Source: Ectobius pallidus | Taxonomy: Eukaryota > Arthropoda > Insecta > Blattodea > Ectobiidae | Direction: 5' to 3' | DNA length: 64,000 nt | NCBI GenBank assembly: GCA_964059195.1 | Contig: CAXKWD010000011.1 | Coordinates: forward strand, 14,606,978-14,670,977 | The notes under the pieces: generated by a model | The model's input: the letters and a program-made list of their open reading frames with translations, nothing else | Told to the model about the DNA's origin: nothing | The model's database searches: none | Shown here: positions 23,081 through 35,548 of the stretch, in pieces | Layout of the letters: each line of letters starts with the position of its first letter | Numbering within the stretch: the stretch's first letter is position 1 | Translations under genes and position numbers: made by a program

Positions 23081-23335
23081 TAAATCACGAACGATGAAAT
23101 GGGCTGGACATGTTGCGCGCATAGGAGAAGAAAGACATATCTAAAAAAATATTGACTGAGAGACCCGAAGGGAAAAGACCACTTGGAAGATCTAGACGTA
23201 GGTGGGAGGACAATATTAGGATAGATTTAAGAGAAGTAGGATTTAAGAGGGATGGTTGGATGGAGTTAGCACCGAATAGGGTTGAATGGCGGGCCAGGTG
23301 AGCGCGGCAATGAACCTTCGGGTTCTATTAAATAG
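23081..23335 (+). pseudogene. LINE reverse transcriptase C-terminal fragment, frameshifted
   Basis: The translation contains MKWAGHVARIGEERH, then a frameshift within TATCTAAAAAAAT, then LTERPEGKRPLGRSRRRWED and NIRIDLREVGF. These motifs are common at the C terminus of arthropod non-LTR retrotransposon proteins. Only the last 80 or so codons and a short 3' tail (CTTCGGGTTCTATTAAATAG) are left. ATTAAAT occurs on both sides (23079 region and about 23328), which could be a short target duplication. Confidence 0.85.
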
Positions 23336-23537
23336 ATAATATTCCTTTAGTTTGCTTAGGAATTGTCTTTTGCCATGAAGTAAGTGTACACTTTACTGTG
23401 ACAAGACGCCTTTTCAATTCGCTTTTTCAGTTGGCTTATATATGGAGGGTGGCGCGGTGGGAGTTGGGTTCATTCAAATGTCCATTAATTGGGTTATTTT
23501 CCACAGTCTTCATTATTATCATAAATAAGTGCTTTAA

Positions 23538-23614
23538 GCTGTAAGGCCCGGGCGGCTTGGGTCGCCTAAATCCTAAAAGGGAGAGGTGAAATTACGACCA
23601 AGAAAGAGAGAGAG
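23538..23614 (+). mobile_element. 77-bp micro-insertion with 11-bp target duplication
   Basis: AAGTGCTTTAA occurs at 23527-23537 and again at 23615-23625. The 77 bases between start GCTGTAAGGCCCGGGCGGCT and end in an AAGAGAGAGAG tail. The structure is that of an extremely 5'-truncated retroelement. The family is unknown. Confidence 0.75.
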
Positions 23615-23625
23615 AAGTGCTTTAA

Positions 23626-26223
23626 CTATAAAAATATTCTTACTTAGGTATACAGACATTCAAGTGATAGAAAAGAAGATACGGAGTCGCAGAAGTATGT
23701 CAATGAAGTATGAATGATATTCCAGTTACTAGCAGTAATATTTCTCTGCTTTCAGTATTCATCATTCCAACTAATGTAAATTGCTCATCCAAGATAAATG
23801 TCTGTATAGTTTTGATCAAAATTTAAATATGGTAAAAATGAACCATTAAAGAAAATATCATTTTAAATGTAAAGCATTTGTTTATATAATTCATTACTGT
23901 GAACAAATGGCACTTCAAAAGTAAAAAACGAAATTTTCAAAAACACGTATTTTTGTGTATTTATAAATATACCTTTCTTGTTTGTCTGTGAATAGCACAG
24001 TTTGAGATCAATTTGGTTTAGATACCAAATTTAGAACAATTTGGTTTGGCATAAAGTAACCCCGGTTGACGGTATTTGTATATCTGCCGAAGATTTAGAT
24101 GCCAGTGTATCATATGTACATAGAAAGGTGTAGTTGAGGACATGCTGTCAGTACACTCAAGGAGTTTTATTTTAGCCGTCTTGTAGCAGGTTGCCTCCCC
24201 CCGGAGATACACTAGACACTAAAATTATTTTTTTCACAAACATCTCCTTAATAAAACTACTTTCAGTGGAGGGGAATGTATACTGCCATTACATGCTTTT
24301 GTTATCGTTATTGATCCCTGTTCTATATGTTGTACACTATTTTATGAAGTGTCATGAAATGAAATTCAGATTTCTACAATGATATTATGTTAAAATAATT
24401 TGAACAATAAAATTAATGTTATCAGTACACTGTAAGTTACCTGTATCAAACGGACACGTAAATTTGGAATTGCAATCCGCTGAAATACGCCATACTTCAT
24501 TACAGCTGTCAATTATGTAAAGTAATGTTGTGACAGTGAAACCTACCCTACACTATCATACATACATTACTGCTATCATATTTACAGCCATAAACAGGTC
24601 ATATTTGACGTGATTTACAAGTTAATGCTAACCTAGGTAGCTAACTGGAAAATTCCATTCCAGTGGACTTGTAAAGATACAACAAGCTGACTTTCTAGTG
24701 CTATATTTACAGCATAATCCATTACAGTAAAACTAATATTATATGCTCTGTGAATACAACATGTACACTTCAGAAGAATAACAATGTTGAATTTTGACAT
24801 GCCCAGGTCCTACTTCGGCTTCCGAATTCAATTTGTTCTGTAATCGAGTGATAAGTACTCCTTTTTGATATAACTATGATCTTGTCTTTTTTTAATAATT
24901 CACTGCTTAATTTAATTCACTACACCTTATGTATAGTTATTTACCTTATTGTTGTAAGTTGTCCAGATTTGAAGTATTTACGTAGTTTACGAATTCCTTA
25001 ATATGTTGATGTACTAATTTGATCTTGTCGTTGGTTAATTTCCCTTATATTCTCAGCATTGTGGTCCAAAATATTTCATGTTTCTTTTCGACGAAAAAAT
25101 TTAATGAATTATGGAAATCGGAATAAAAGGTGATCGTTCAACAACAGCCTGATTTACGCTTTACAGGAATTCAACACGAAACATGATTTTTAGTAATAGC
25201 AATACTAATTATGATAATAATATACGTCAAGTTATTGGGTGAAATTGAGCCCACGAGCCCATATAAGTTGGCGGCACTGGTCGTAATACGTCCTCCTTCC
25301 CCGAGATGTTTCGCTTAACGCTAAGAACCATACAAAATACTTCTTTTAGAAGAGAGACGGGTAACTACAATAAAATGTCTTGGTGTCCTCTAAAATGACC
25401 TATGAGAGAATGTAATTTTTCCTGAAATGGAGACAACTAAACGTCTCTATCACCCATGAGAAGAACAGGCTCTTTTTTTCGATTGATTTTTTATATTCTT
25501 CTAAAACACAATATTGTAGTATTGTACTATTCATCTGTGACTACAACTTTCGTTACAGCAAAGTCGTACATGGTTACAATGACATCTATAAGTTAACAAG
25601 AGAGACAAAATGAAACCACGATGAATCAGCGCCATTTCTCTCATAGTGTTCGATTCATTTACTACAAACGGCAACAGCTATTGGGTATCGAGTCTTTATC
25701 GATCGATTTAAATACCCTAATCTTATTTCGATTAGCTCATGGAATTGGCGGAAAGTGAATGTTCTAGTGTGTAAAGCTGTGTTTTATTTACATTGTGTGT
25801 GAAATATTGAGTAGTGACAGTGGTAAAACTATACGGTTTGTTATTCTTGTAACTTCATATCTCACTCGATGTGATTAGATTCATTGGACTGGCTTCTCTT
25901 GTGGTGATTACGCCTTGACAACGCTGGCCAAGTTCGTTATCGTAAGTAATACACACATGCTCATCTAGTTTTGTGACAGTGTACATATGTTTATCGTTCG
26001 GTTGGGTAGACCGGCTGTCGTTATGCCAAGTTCGCGGTGAAGGAGACTGTGTGTTCAACTGGTAGGTCCCTGTTATCGTTTCCGATGTGGACCTTCATCC
26101 AGGTCCATTTCTGTGTTTCCATTTTTCGAGCCTCTTCTCTCATGAGTTCTATTAGGTTATGTAAGCTGGTTCATACAAGAGGTAATACCGCCCGGGCCTT
26201 ACAGGGCCGCGACCTGTCGGGAG
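23626..26223. other. Unannotated stretch, probable intron
   Basis: I see no supported exon or element with boundaries. About 25740-25860 has a composition unlike the surroundings but no frame that I can assign. Confidence 0.4.
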
Positions 26224-26545
26224 AGGGATTACCTTTGGATCACATACATACTTTTTTGACCAGATAAGGACATGGAGGGCCTCCCCGGATGAGTAATAAG
26301 CCCAATGCCGGGCCACCTCCGAGACAACACGAACACATAGGACGAGACACACCATTCACACACACACTCACTCCAAACTAGACGAGGATGGGAGGCCAGA
26401 ATATCTGGGGACCACAAGGGCCTAAAGTTACCCGACTCAAAGGTGAGGAAAAACCCCAGAAAAAACCCCACCTAGGTAACTTGTCCCGACCAGGAATCGA
26501 ATCCGGGCCCGCTGCGTGAGCCACAGCGGTGGACGATGGGCACAA
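26224..26545 (-). mobile_element. tRNA-derived SINE, same family as 60.5 kb
   Basis: Read on the minus strand, the tRNA-like head at the right end contains CCACCGCTGTGGCTCACGCA and a box B-like GGATTCGATTCC. The body contains, on the + strand, GGCCACCTCCGAGACAACAC and GAACACATAGGACGA, which are repeated at about 60580-60615. The several 67-80-residue frames here are SINE sequence. Target duplications were not resolved. Confidence 0.85.
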
Positions 26546-27000
26546 GGCAGTATATTCTTGCGTGCGTTATTTACTCCCGCATTTTCATTCTACTATCATT
26601 TCATGATTATAAAATATTTAGTAGGAAGGCAATACTCTTCAATAGGACGTTTCGTTGCGCAAAATCAGTCTCCGATATATTGTAGTGTCCAGTCCTGTTA
26701 GATAATATATCTTATGTACATACAAATATTTTGTGGTAGATTAATAACTTTACCCAGCAAGTAGTTATTGATAAATTTACGGTTTAGAACTGACTGTTAC
26801 GTAACCCATTTGCCCATTTCCAAAAAAAAAATTACGAGTTACGGAACAATTCCGTAGGTCTACAGAGATGCTCTTGGCTTATGATCACTATATCTTTATT
26901 ATTTTAAAAAAGAAAATTCAGAGATGGAATGAATTGCGAATCAGGCGTTCGTCTGCATGAAAGGAAAATGCAATGGGAATTCAAATTAATCGAGTTAGGT
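26546..27000. other. Unannotated stretch
   Basis: No recognisable coding sequence or repeat. Confidence 0.4.
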
Positions 27001-27075
27001 AGGCGTGGTCTTAACATCAGATACTCACGGGTTCGAGTGTCATGGTCGGGTCAATCTGTATGTGGTCTTTCGGGA
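27001..27075 (+). repeat. tRNA-like SINE head
   Basis: GTAGGCGTGGTCTTAACATC resembles a polymerase III box A region and GGGTTCGAGTGTC about 40 bases on resembles box B. No acceptor stem is apparent. It is probably a remnant of a tRNA-derived SINE. Confidence 0.5.
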
Positions 27076-30000
27076 TTTCCCCCACTGCTAAATGCAAATT
27101 TGAAATGTGAATTGCTTAAATTCTGCACCGAACTATCATTTTTCTTTCTGAATGCACATCTGTGATCATTTAATAGAACGTTGCTCATATACTAGAGTCT
27201 TTCCATGTCCTGTATTAATATGTATGTTCAGTAATTTAGATTCTTCTTTTGCCGGCATCACCATAAACTACCCACGAAGGGGAGATAAATAGCTTAAAAA
27301 ATATCGATTATAATCCTTTCAGGGTTATCAAACTGTTCACAAAGTTTTAGTTGCTTCGCCATATAAACGCCACAATGCTGATTTGTTGTTGTTGTTGTGT
27401 GGTTTCAGTGTCGAAATATTGTCGTACATTGACTTGCTAACTTCTCTCTCTTTAGATCTCTCTGAATTACTTTATTTTAGCTCCTAATCTTTATTTATTT
27501 GTGAGCTGTACATTGTTCACATGTATTTTTGAAAATTATGTCAAGTAAGGAATATATAAATAATAATTAGGATTTAAATGTTTGTAGATGAAATATGATG
27601 AATTGCGTATTTTTTTGACCAAGCGAAGGGAGGTAATGTTTTAAGTCGACCGTTCAGAATTTTATCTGTTTGCCTGTAAAGGTACGTGTGTGTTACATGT
27701 GTCCTACGTCGTTCCCAACCAGTCTCCCCCTCTACGAAGGGCTACATACATACATGTATACATTCTAGCAAAACTATTTACCTGGAAACAATGTTGATTT
27801 CACAATGAATGGCAATATTAACTGCGATGAGGAAGAGTCCCTAGAGTATTTCGATTAGAAATCTACTGTTCACAGATCCATTAGTTTAGGTCGTGCGAAA
27901 CGGCACACGGAAATGAATAATACTTTAAGTATTTCGTGTCGTAATAGGTTAGCCTTAATTTTCTACAATGTATGAGAGTACTGAATTTGTCATTTTTACT
28001 TCTGTCCGCTTTATGCATTGCTATACTAGTGAAATCTGAAGGGAATTCGTGGGGATTCCTTAAAATCACCCTGTACCGCTACATCTTTCAATCCCCTAAG
28101 GTAGGAACTTGCTAATGTGCAACATATGGTTGAAAGTATCAACTAGTTTTCTGTGCCATCAGAAGTCGAACACAATAGTCAGTGCTTCACACCGTATCTC
28201 TTCACTTTGAGCCTCACGTGACCTATATCTCTTCATTGTTACCAGCCTTCTACCAGGTTTCTTTCTCCTTTATAGCAGACACGATTTAGTTCCACACCTG
28301 CCAAGTCTTCTCGACAGATATATTGAACTACAAGAATCTGAAGAAGGAATTAAATACATTTCCTATAAATTTCCATTTTTTATTGATAAACTTCATTTTT
28401 TCCAATGAGGGATTAGTTATTTTGTATAAGAATTTTTGTCCACCTTATACCCTAGGATGTTCAAAGGATATTTGTCAATAACATTTACAAAGCATGGTAG
28501 TCTTAATATTTTATGAGTTTACAATAACAGCTTAAACAGTAATTTTTTGTCTGGACCTATTCATAAAGGTCCGATTGTTATATAACCTTTAAAAGATTTT
28601 ATAAAACCAACTATAGACATTTAAAAGATATAGTTTAGTAACTCACTTAAATTAAGCAGTGTACACTAATTCCGCAACGTTTATAGACAGTCTTTAATTT
28701 AAAGCTGAGTCAGTTATCACATATTCACTAATCTGAGGTAAAATGTATTTACAACTTTCATTCACTTGTATGCTAGTCTTTATATTTGAATGTGAATGTT
28801 TACAATAATAGTTTAATCATCAATTTATTTAATGTAGGCTTATACATAAAAGCCCTATTGTCATATAACCTTTAAACGAGTACTCTAAAAAGCAACTATA
28901 TACAATTAAAAGATACAGTTTTGTTATTCTCTTAAAATGAAGTAGTGTCCAGAAGTTTCTTTGTGTTTATAGTGTTTATAGTGTTTAATATGTGAATCAG
29001 AATGTTGAGATTTATCATATATTCACCAATATTAATTCTATCACACATTCACTAATTTGAGGTAGAATGTACTTACAACCTTGATTCACTTGTGGTTTTA
29101 TATATATATATATATATATATATCTCCTCGTGGCTGTTGACATTGTAACTCCCGACTTGTATTGAAGTATGTTATTGGCAATCCTCGGAATCCTGTTAGC
29201 GTAATGAATTTTTTTAGCTAACTATAATCCATCAAATAAACGAGACGGAAACCATGGAATTTTTTTTAAATACATTACCCTGGTTAACAAAATTTGGAAC
29301 CGTTAAATATATTTAACCATTTCTGGGTCTAAAACTTCAGACTGGGACCAATTTTATATTTTCCCCCCGGAAGAACCTGTGATGTGCGACTAATCAAAGC
29401 AATAATAATAATAATATAATTATTTTAGTAATATATATAATAATAATCATTTCCGTTATGTAAAAGATCTGAAGGGAAAGGACAATTCTTATCGAGTGCG
29501 TAGCCAAGGTTATTCATAAAAACGCTGGAAGATAACGAAAATTTGAATCGGCTTTGTTTTACCTCAGGCGGTTCATGGGGTCTTATCATGCAGCGGAGAT
29601 AGGGAATAAAATATACGAGAAGCTAAAGGAATCGTTTGTACGTGCTCTTACTGCTAGGAAGAGGGAAAAAAAAGAACGTGCCAGTACATGAGGACGGCAT
29701 TTGTAAAGTCAATTCCACCATGTCAGTCCTTATCTCTGCTACTCCAGCAAATATGGAATACAACCACGGGATTATGACTCTCGATTTTAATTATATGCCA
29801 TGAAATACTGCTTTAGCTTGTAAGGACAAAACATGGCTTTTGCTCTGGGTTTTCCTCAAGTTCACATGAATAAAATCTAAAGTCCGATGTTCGGTGCCCC
29901 GAAGCATTTTGGTTGGCTCTCGAAGAGAGTCAATCAGTTTCCGAGCTACCACAGACCGGTAAATGAATCACACTTTTGAAAGCAGATACCGGATAATCAC

Positions 30001-30604
30001 GTAGGTGTGAGGTATTGAAAGATTATTTTCTGTTCCGCTTTCATCAATTCGCACACCGTTGAGTTATAATAAGTATTTTTGCTGAATTATTAAAACTAAA
30101 ATTTCTCGACCCAAAGCCCCGATAAGCGATTCATTCTTAATGAACAGTAAAGAATAACAAAATATAACTATTAGTGATTATTGTGAACTTTGTTGCTAAA
30201 ATTGTTAAATCCACACTAAACTTTAGATTAATGATTAATCTAATTTCATTTTAGACACATTTTACTTATTTATGTGCCAGTGCTAATGTATTCTCTGACG
30301 GATTTTTTACAGCTTGAAGATGGCTTCGCTATGCGTAGGCCTATTTCATAACTTACATGTTCAGTCAATCAAATTACAAACGTCATTAATGGCCAGTGTA
30401 TTCTGTGAAATCTGAATATAGCGTTATTGTTATGTGAGTGAACACTATTGTATAACAGCAAACCTAAATTCCGTCTGTTCTGGCACTTCGCAGTGGACAA
30501 TCATTTCAAAAATAATCATACCAACATTACGAATCTAGCTATTTTTTTTTTTCTAGCAGGAATTGCTAGTTTATCATTCAGTTACTAGCTAACTCCGTGC
30601 TTAC
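27076..30604. other. Unannotated AT-rich stretch, probable intron
   Basis: It contains a (TA)n microsatellite at 29099-29123 and short AAT tracts at about 29401-29450. Two loosely similar segments (about 28500-28780 and 28800-29095, sharing ATTCACTTGT and ACTAATNTGAGGTA words) suggest an old tandem duplication. No exon was recognised. Confidence 0.45.
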
Positions 30605-30987
30605 TTGGACGACATTCTGCAGAAAGGAACCAACCCTCAAATTTAAAAAACCGGAATAGATGCTAAATTTTTGCTACTGAACTATATATTTACGTTGTGC
30701 AAACTAACCAACCCTCTTCATCCATTTATATGCCATCTATGAAACAAATAAAAACACACTGAAAACAGCAAATTTAAAAAACCGGAATAGATGCTAAATT
30801 TTTGCTACGGAACTATACATTTACGTTGTGCAAACTAACCAACCCTCTTCATCCATTTATATGCCATCTATGAAGCAAATAAAAACACACTGAAAAGATC
30901 CAGGTGACTTTTTACTTAACTTTAAATGCCTGTTTTTTTAGCTTAAAAATCATGTGGGTTGGTTCCTTTCTGCAGAATGTCGTCCAA
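30605..30987. mobile_element. Inverted-repeat element with 32-bp perfect arms
   Basis: Bases 30605-30636 (starting TTGGACGACATTCTGCAG) are the exact reverse complement of 30956-30987. The 383-bp unit between and including the arms has no gene. Its centre is a direct duplication described separately. Clear target duplications are not visible. A MITE is likely. Confidence 0.75.
30639..30896. repeat. Tandem duplication of a 131-bp unit
   Basis: 30639-30769 and 30770-30896 are two copies with about three substitutions and slightly different ends. The units begin AAATTTAAAAAACCGGAATA and end near AAACACACTGAAAA. The low divergence marks a fairly recent event inside the inverted-repeat element. 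Confidence 0.92.
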
Positions 30988-31160
30988 TTATTCCCAGTTT
31001 CGTGAAAGGAAAAATGTCTCCCGAGAATACTTTCGTTACTTCTGTGTAAATCGTACTCTAATAAGCTCAGTCTACTGTAATATCTCTTGAATTTAATCGA
31101 CATAAGGTCAATTACTTCTATAAAAGTGAAAGAATAACCAATTCCTTATAGCTCACCCAT

Positions 31161-31412
31161 GAAGTACGGTACTTAGGTATTTTCATAGATATAAGTATGT
31201 ATTGGAGCACTCAGATTGCAGAAACCTGCAGAAAAGTAGTTTCTATTATCAGTGTTGTCAAAAGACTTTAAATATATATATCCCCTTGACTTCTGCTGAC
31301 TAATCTGACGTATGACTTAAAACGAAATTGCAACGTGCTGATAACGTATGCATACGATTCATTTGAAACACCTGCAAATATGACCACATCACTCCTTCTC
31401 TGGAAGACTGGT
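31161..31412 (+). pseudogene. Jockey-like LINE reverse transcriptase fragment
   Basis: The frame at 31161-31268 reads EVRYLGIFIDISMYWSTQ, the LINE motif around YLG, ending at a TAA. A second frame from 31322 reads KLQRADNVCIRFI, a TGA at 31364-31366, then CKYDHITPSLEDWLK. This is the typical thumb-to-C-terminal sequence of insect Jockey-type LINEs. The frame breaks show it is old. It is cut off on the right at 31413 by the inserted inverted-repeat element. Confidence 0.8.
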
Positions 31413-31492
31413 TAAAGATCTCGCACGAAATCTGTGCCGATGACGACAGTTACTCTCTAGAGAGAGACATGCTATTGTGCGAGAGAGATATA

Positions 31493-33937
31493 GGGTGGCG
31501 TGCACCATCCAGGAGTAAATCTTACTAAAGTAGTAAATTTAAGACGGAGACCTGGAGTATACAAGAACCAGTACATCTGTCTCACTCTTTAAGTCATACG
31601 AGTAATGTGCTAGAGTGAGACAGACAAACCGGTTTTTGTTGCGTCATGTTCCCGTCTTAGATTTACTACTTTAGTGCTTCTCTTTTAGTAACTTACTCTT
31701 TTAGTTGGTGTTGGAGAGCTCAATTGATAGTTACTTCTTTAGTTGTAACTAAAGTAGTAAACGATTTTTACTAAAGAAGTAGTCGAATTCTGCGCAGAAC
31801 AGAGCAGAAACATTAGTGCAGCGCAGCAGAACACGTGCATTTCAATTGCCGGTATTATTCAAGTGCCAGATAATGAAAAGGAAAGGTTCGCTGAAACAAT
31901 GAATATGAATTTGGGTTGTTCCAAATATTACCAATGACAATCTTCATGTTTTAAAATAGGTCTAATAGTAATGTTTTATTCATTACTAATTTTAATTCCT
32001 TCAATTGAATATTTTCAGTTTAGTAGCCTACGTTAGGGTACTGTGATTACAATTTTTGTGCAAACTATTTCTGTATTATAATGCAAACAATTGGAATTTC
32101 CAGTTGATTTTCATAATTGATTCACTGTCAATATTATAATTATTTCTCTCATAATAATAATAAATTTCTAAAATATATTAAAATATTCTTCCCCAAAAAC
32201 GATAAATCAATTATTCTACAGTTGTTTATCATAAATCTCACTATAATGAATTATTAATACTGTTTAACAATATTAATAAGAAGTATTACACAAAATCATG
32301 AAAAAGGGGGGATAAAAAGGATAACAAAACTAATAAGGGGCATTATGTTTCTGTCCTTTTTCAAATGCACAGAACATTTACTTAAAAAATATTACCTTAT
32401 AAAAATAATAATATTACAACTGAGAAATGTAATATTTAAACAAAAAATGGCGGTACAATATTTCGGAAGCTATGAACTCCAATAATAATTATGTAGATGG
32501 TTGTGTGTTTAAAAATAATTTCAGTGACTACTTCTCTAGATCCTGTGCAGCTTCAACCTCCGGGCCCCTCCTTAAAATTTTCTTTCGGCACTCATGTTGG
32601 CATTTTTTTTTCTATATAGTTTATAATGCTTCTCACTTTCCTGTCCACAGGGTTAATTAAATAGTTAGCAGCAGTTTATTCCCAAACATGAAAGTCTCGT
32701 CCCACTCCACCATTCGAGACTTGGGGAGTCTTTAAGGAATGGTTTTACAATGTGTCCCCTTCTCAATGTACGCTAATCCCAGAGTCAGTCAAATTTTCTT
32801 CCGATGTGGCCTGTTTGGACATTTTTACACCTGGGTTAGAAAAAAGGACATATTATTCATTAACACTGCGGGTGCAACTATTGAACTTTTAGCTCTTATA
32901 ATTATTATTATAATCTGGCATTCGCAATGTTGTGCTTTAAGTTAAGCTATAGAAGTGTAATGTAATAAACTTAATTTACAATAATTACATTAAATCGTTT
33001 AACAATGAGAATCACCTATTGTTCAGTAATTCTATGGTTAAGTAGCAGGGGGAAGTGTTTTCTGGGTAGCTCCAAGAACGGAGGCTTTCATTTATTGGAA
33101 TGTACTATACCTCGCCGATATCTGTATCCATATGATTAGCTTGAAATACATCGTCGTTTTCTGACCCAAAGTTAGGGAGAACTGCAACATCTAAAGGCCG
33201 ATCCAGCTAGGAAGATATTTAAGAGCACATGAGCTCCTTGTACCGTGCAATGCAAACGTCCCTTCCACTCACTCTTCCCCTCACCTTTGGTGGACGTCTT
33301 CCTAGCTGGATCGCTCTCCGCAATGATATTTCCACATTTGACTGGCTGAAATCACATGGATGTAGTGAGAATCTGACATCGTTTCTTCCAAACGACAAAA
33401 TTTCATGTAAGGATTTATGAGCTTAATTATTTACGTTATTAAATGCCCTACTAGGTATGGTTCGCTTAATATTTATTAAATCACCTGCCACAACTCTCAT
33501 TTTTGGTATACAACCTTCTTCATCTCAATAACTTATCCTCAGTTTAACTATGTAATCCATTTAATGTGATATGTAACTCATAACTCACGCAAATGCCACA
33601 GAACACACTTACTCCACAACTTTACTCCACCCCCTGAGTAGGAGTAAATATTGGCCTTATTTACTCCACAACTTACTACGTTAGTAACGTACTCCGTGTT
33701 GGTGCTCTCCACCACTTGTGGAGTAAGTTCATTTACTCTGGGAGTAAATAAAATTTTTACTTCTTTAGTACATTCCTCTATGTTGAAAGCCGCCGAGTTT
33801 AGTTTACTCCTGGTTGGTGCACGCCGTCCTTACTAAAAGAGTACGGTTACTAAAAGAGTAGCTTACTAAAGTAGTTAGAACTAAAGAAGTAAGGCTTACT
33901 AAAAGAGTAAATGGCATGAGTTTGGTGCACGCCACCC
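31493..33937. mobile_element. Inner DNA transposon with iterated termini and many subterminal repeats
   Basis: The left end GGGTGGCGTGCACCA (31493) is matched by its reverse complement ending at 33937, with ATA on both sides (31490-31492 and 33938-33940). A longer inverted match to the left end lies internally at about 33802-33829 (24 of 27). A 14-bp semi-palindrome, TTACTAAARRAGTA, occurs about 7 times near the left end (31522-31782) and about 6 times near the right (33755-33910). Three-base duplications and GTGCACCA-type ends suggest PIF/Harbinger, but that is inference. Inside are small frames (32472-32660, 32739-32945, 33229-33420) without a recognisable transposase. Confidence 0.7.
33199..33313. 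repeat. 17-bp perfect inverted repeat inside the inner element
   Basis: CGATCCAGCTAGGAAGA at 33199-33215 is the exact reverse complement of 33297-33313. The loop is about 80 bases. The function is unknown; it could be the remains of another small insertion. Confidence 0.85.
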
Positions 33938-34082
33938 ATAGAGGTAGCTTGGCCTTTACAAATAGAAAGGGAGGTACTTTTGTGCGAGAGAGATAGGTAG
34001 CAGGCCAATCGACGCTACAGTCTCCATGAAAACGTAATGCAATGACTTAGGCAATCGGCACAGATTTCGTGCGGGATCTATA

Positions 34083-34878
34083 GTAATATTTGTGTTGTAA
34101 TCGTAGTTTCTGGAATCCTGATAGAGGGGAGAGATGGCCTGGTGGTCTTTTCTACCAGGCTAAATTAATTAATTAAAAATTGAAAATAAAACAGAAGTAT
34201 GTTCGTTATTTAAACATTTGTCTTCAGTCTCTGTAGACTGTACCAGGAATTTCATTTGGTTAGGAGAAATGATTGCTGTTTACTTCAAAAGTAAGCACTG
34301 AGTAAATTACGTGATCGGTGACTGCAGTGGTCGACTCACCGCAGTAGAATAGTGGACATCCAGGAAAGAGAGTGCTCTCATACATCAAAGGAATGCTATT
34401 CTCCCACTTCTTTTACCATCTCATGAGAGAGGTAATTCTTTCGCTGAGATTATTGAATACGTAGACCGGGAACTCTAACAAAAGCCTCACAGTAATAGTT
34501 TTATAAATATTTCAACACTTTCTGATAGTTCTGAAATGATTTAACTGGGCTCACGAAATACTCTTTATAAGGTGATTATATAACTAGAAACTCCAACTTT
34601 TTAAAAATCGAAATTAAAGTACCAAAGGATGGGTTTCAGAGCACCAACAGACATCACCATCATCGTTAAGATTTGTAGTACACAGGCCTATGTTAAATCA
34701 AACTTTATTTTAAAATGTCGGTAGGACTAGTGTGCATAATTGCGTTGGGTACATATTACATTATATTATATTATTACCTAGTGAGCTATACAACGTATAA
34801 GTAGACATAGTCAAAAGTAATGCATACAATTGCTTTGCAAAAACAATATGATAGTCAATACAATAAACATATAGAGTA
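34083..34878. other. Unannotated stretch, possible LINE 3' end
   Basis: At about 34125-34180 the sequence GAGATGGCCTGGTGGTC followed by a (TTAA)n tract resembles the 3' end of an insect LINE. It could be the far side of the LINE relic at 31161-31412, split by the nested insertions. The remainder shows nothing. Confidence 0.35.
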
Positions 34879-34886
34879 ATGATAAC

Positions 34887-35540
34887 TAGAGCAAGGCATT
34901 TAATTACAATAAAATAGTGGGAAAAAAAATGCATTTATGACCAAAAAATAATGAAAAATTGACACAGGATTTTTTAAAAAAATGACCAATAAAATTTCCA
35001 CTGTTACTTATATTTAGCCTTTTTAAAGCAATGATTTGCTAAAAGCTATTTAACGGATGACATTGTGTTGTATACGAATTTACAATATAAAACACACTTA
35101 CTTTATTCCTAAAAAAGTAAGTAAATCTATAGTACTTGGACACCCTTAGCGAAAAGATTGCAATAAAGCTGAATTAAAATTAACTACCTAGGTATAATTA
35201 ACTTGGCGGATAATCTCAAAAAGAAACGTTTGTCTGTTGTCTGAAAGTAACGATTTGTAATTGAAAAGCTCCTCTATACCTCCAATGAAACATGACCTAA
35301 AATGCCAAAACTAAACCTAAAAACGCCGAAAATGACCTAAAAATGCAGAAAATCACCTAAAAATTGCCAAAAAATAACCTATCTCTTGAAAATGACGAAA
35401 AATGCAAAATAAACCAAAAAAATGCAAAAACAAATTGCCCTTATTTAATCAATTATTCCATGATACACATTTATATATATTGGAGCCATCTCTTAACCTT
35501 CATATTAAAAAGATGCAAAGTCATCAAATGCCTTGCCCTA
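34887..35540. mobile_element. Non-autonomous hAT-type element with 8-bp target duplication
   Basis: The left end is TAGAGCAAGGCATTTAATTA and the right end the inverse of TAGGGCAAGGCATTTGATGA. The flanking octamers ATGATAAC (34879-34886) and ATAATAAC (35541-35548) match at 7 of 8. The interior is closely related to 8133-8828, including the block ACACCCTTAGCGAAAA. The AT-rich interior has no transposase; overlapping Lys/Asn-rich frames (35364-35638) are not genes. Confidence 0.85.
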
Positions 35541-35548
35541 ATAATAAC

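Larger units (their letters stand above)
31415..34080. mobile_element. Outer inverted-repeat element of a nest, flanked by TA
   Basis: Bases 31416-31441 (AGATCTCGCACGAAATCTGT...) match the reverse complement of 34054-34079 at 25 of 26 positions. TA lies at 31413-31414 and at 34081-34082, each one base outside. Without the inner insertion the element is about 220 bp, the size of a MITE. It seems to have entered the LINE relic on its left, and was itself split by the 2.4-kb inner element. Confidence 0.7.

Noticed and set aside
30639..30896. CRISPR-like array
   Set aside because: There are only two long direct units with no spacers, and the context is eukaryotic.
31493..33937. The short repeated TTACTAAARRAGTA motif as a CRISPR or satellite array
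   Set aside because: The copies are irregularly spaced, in both orientations and concentrated at the element's two ends, as with transposase binding sites.
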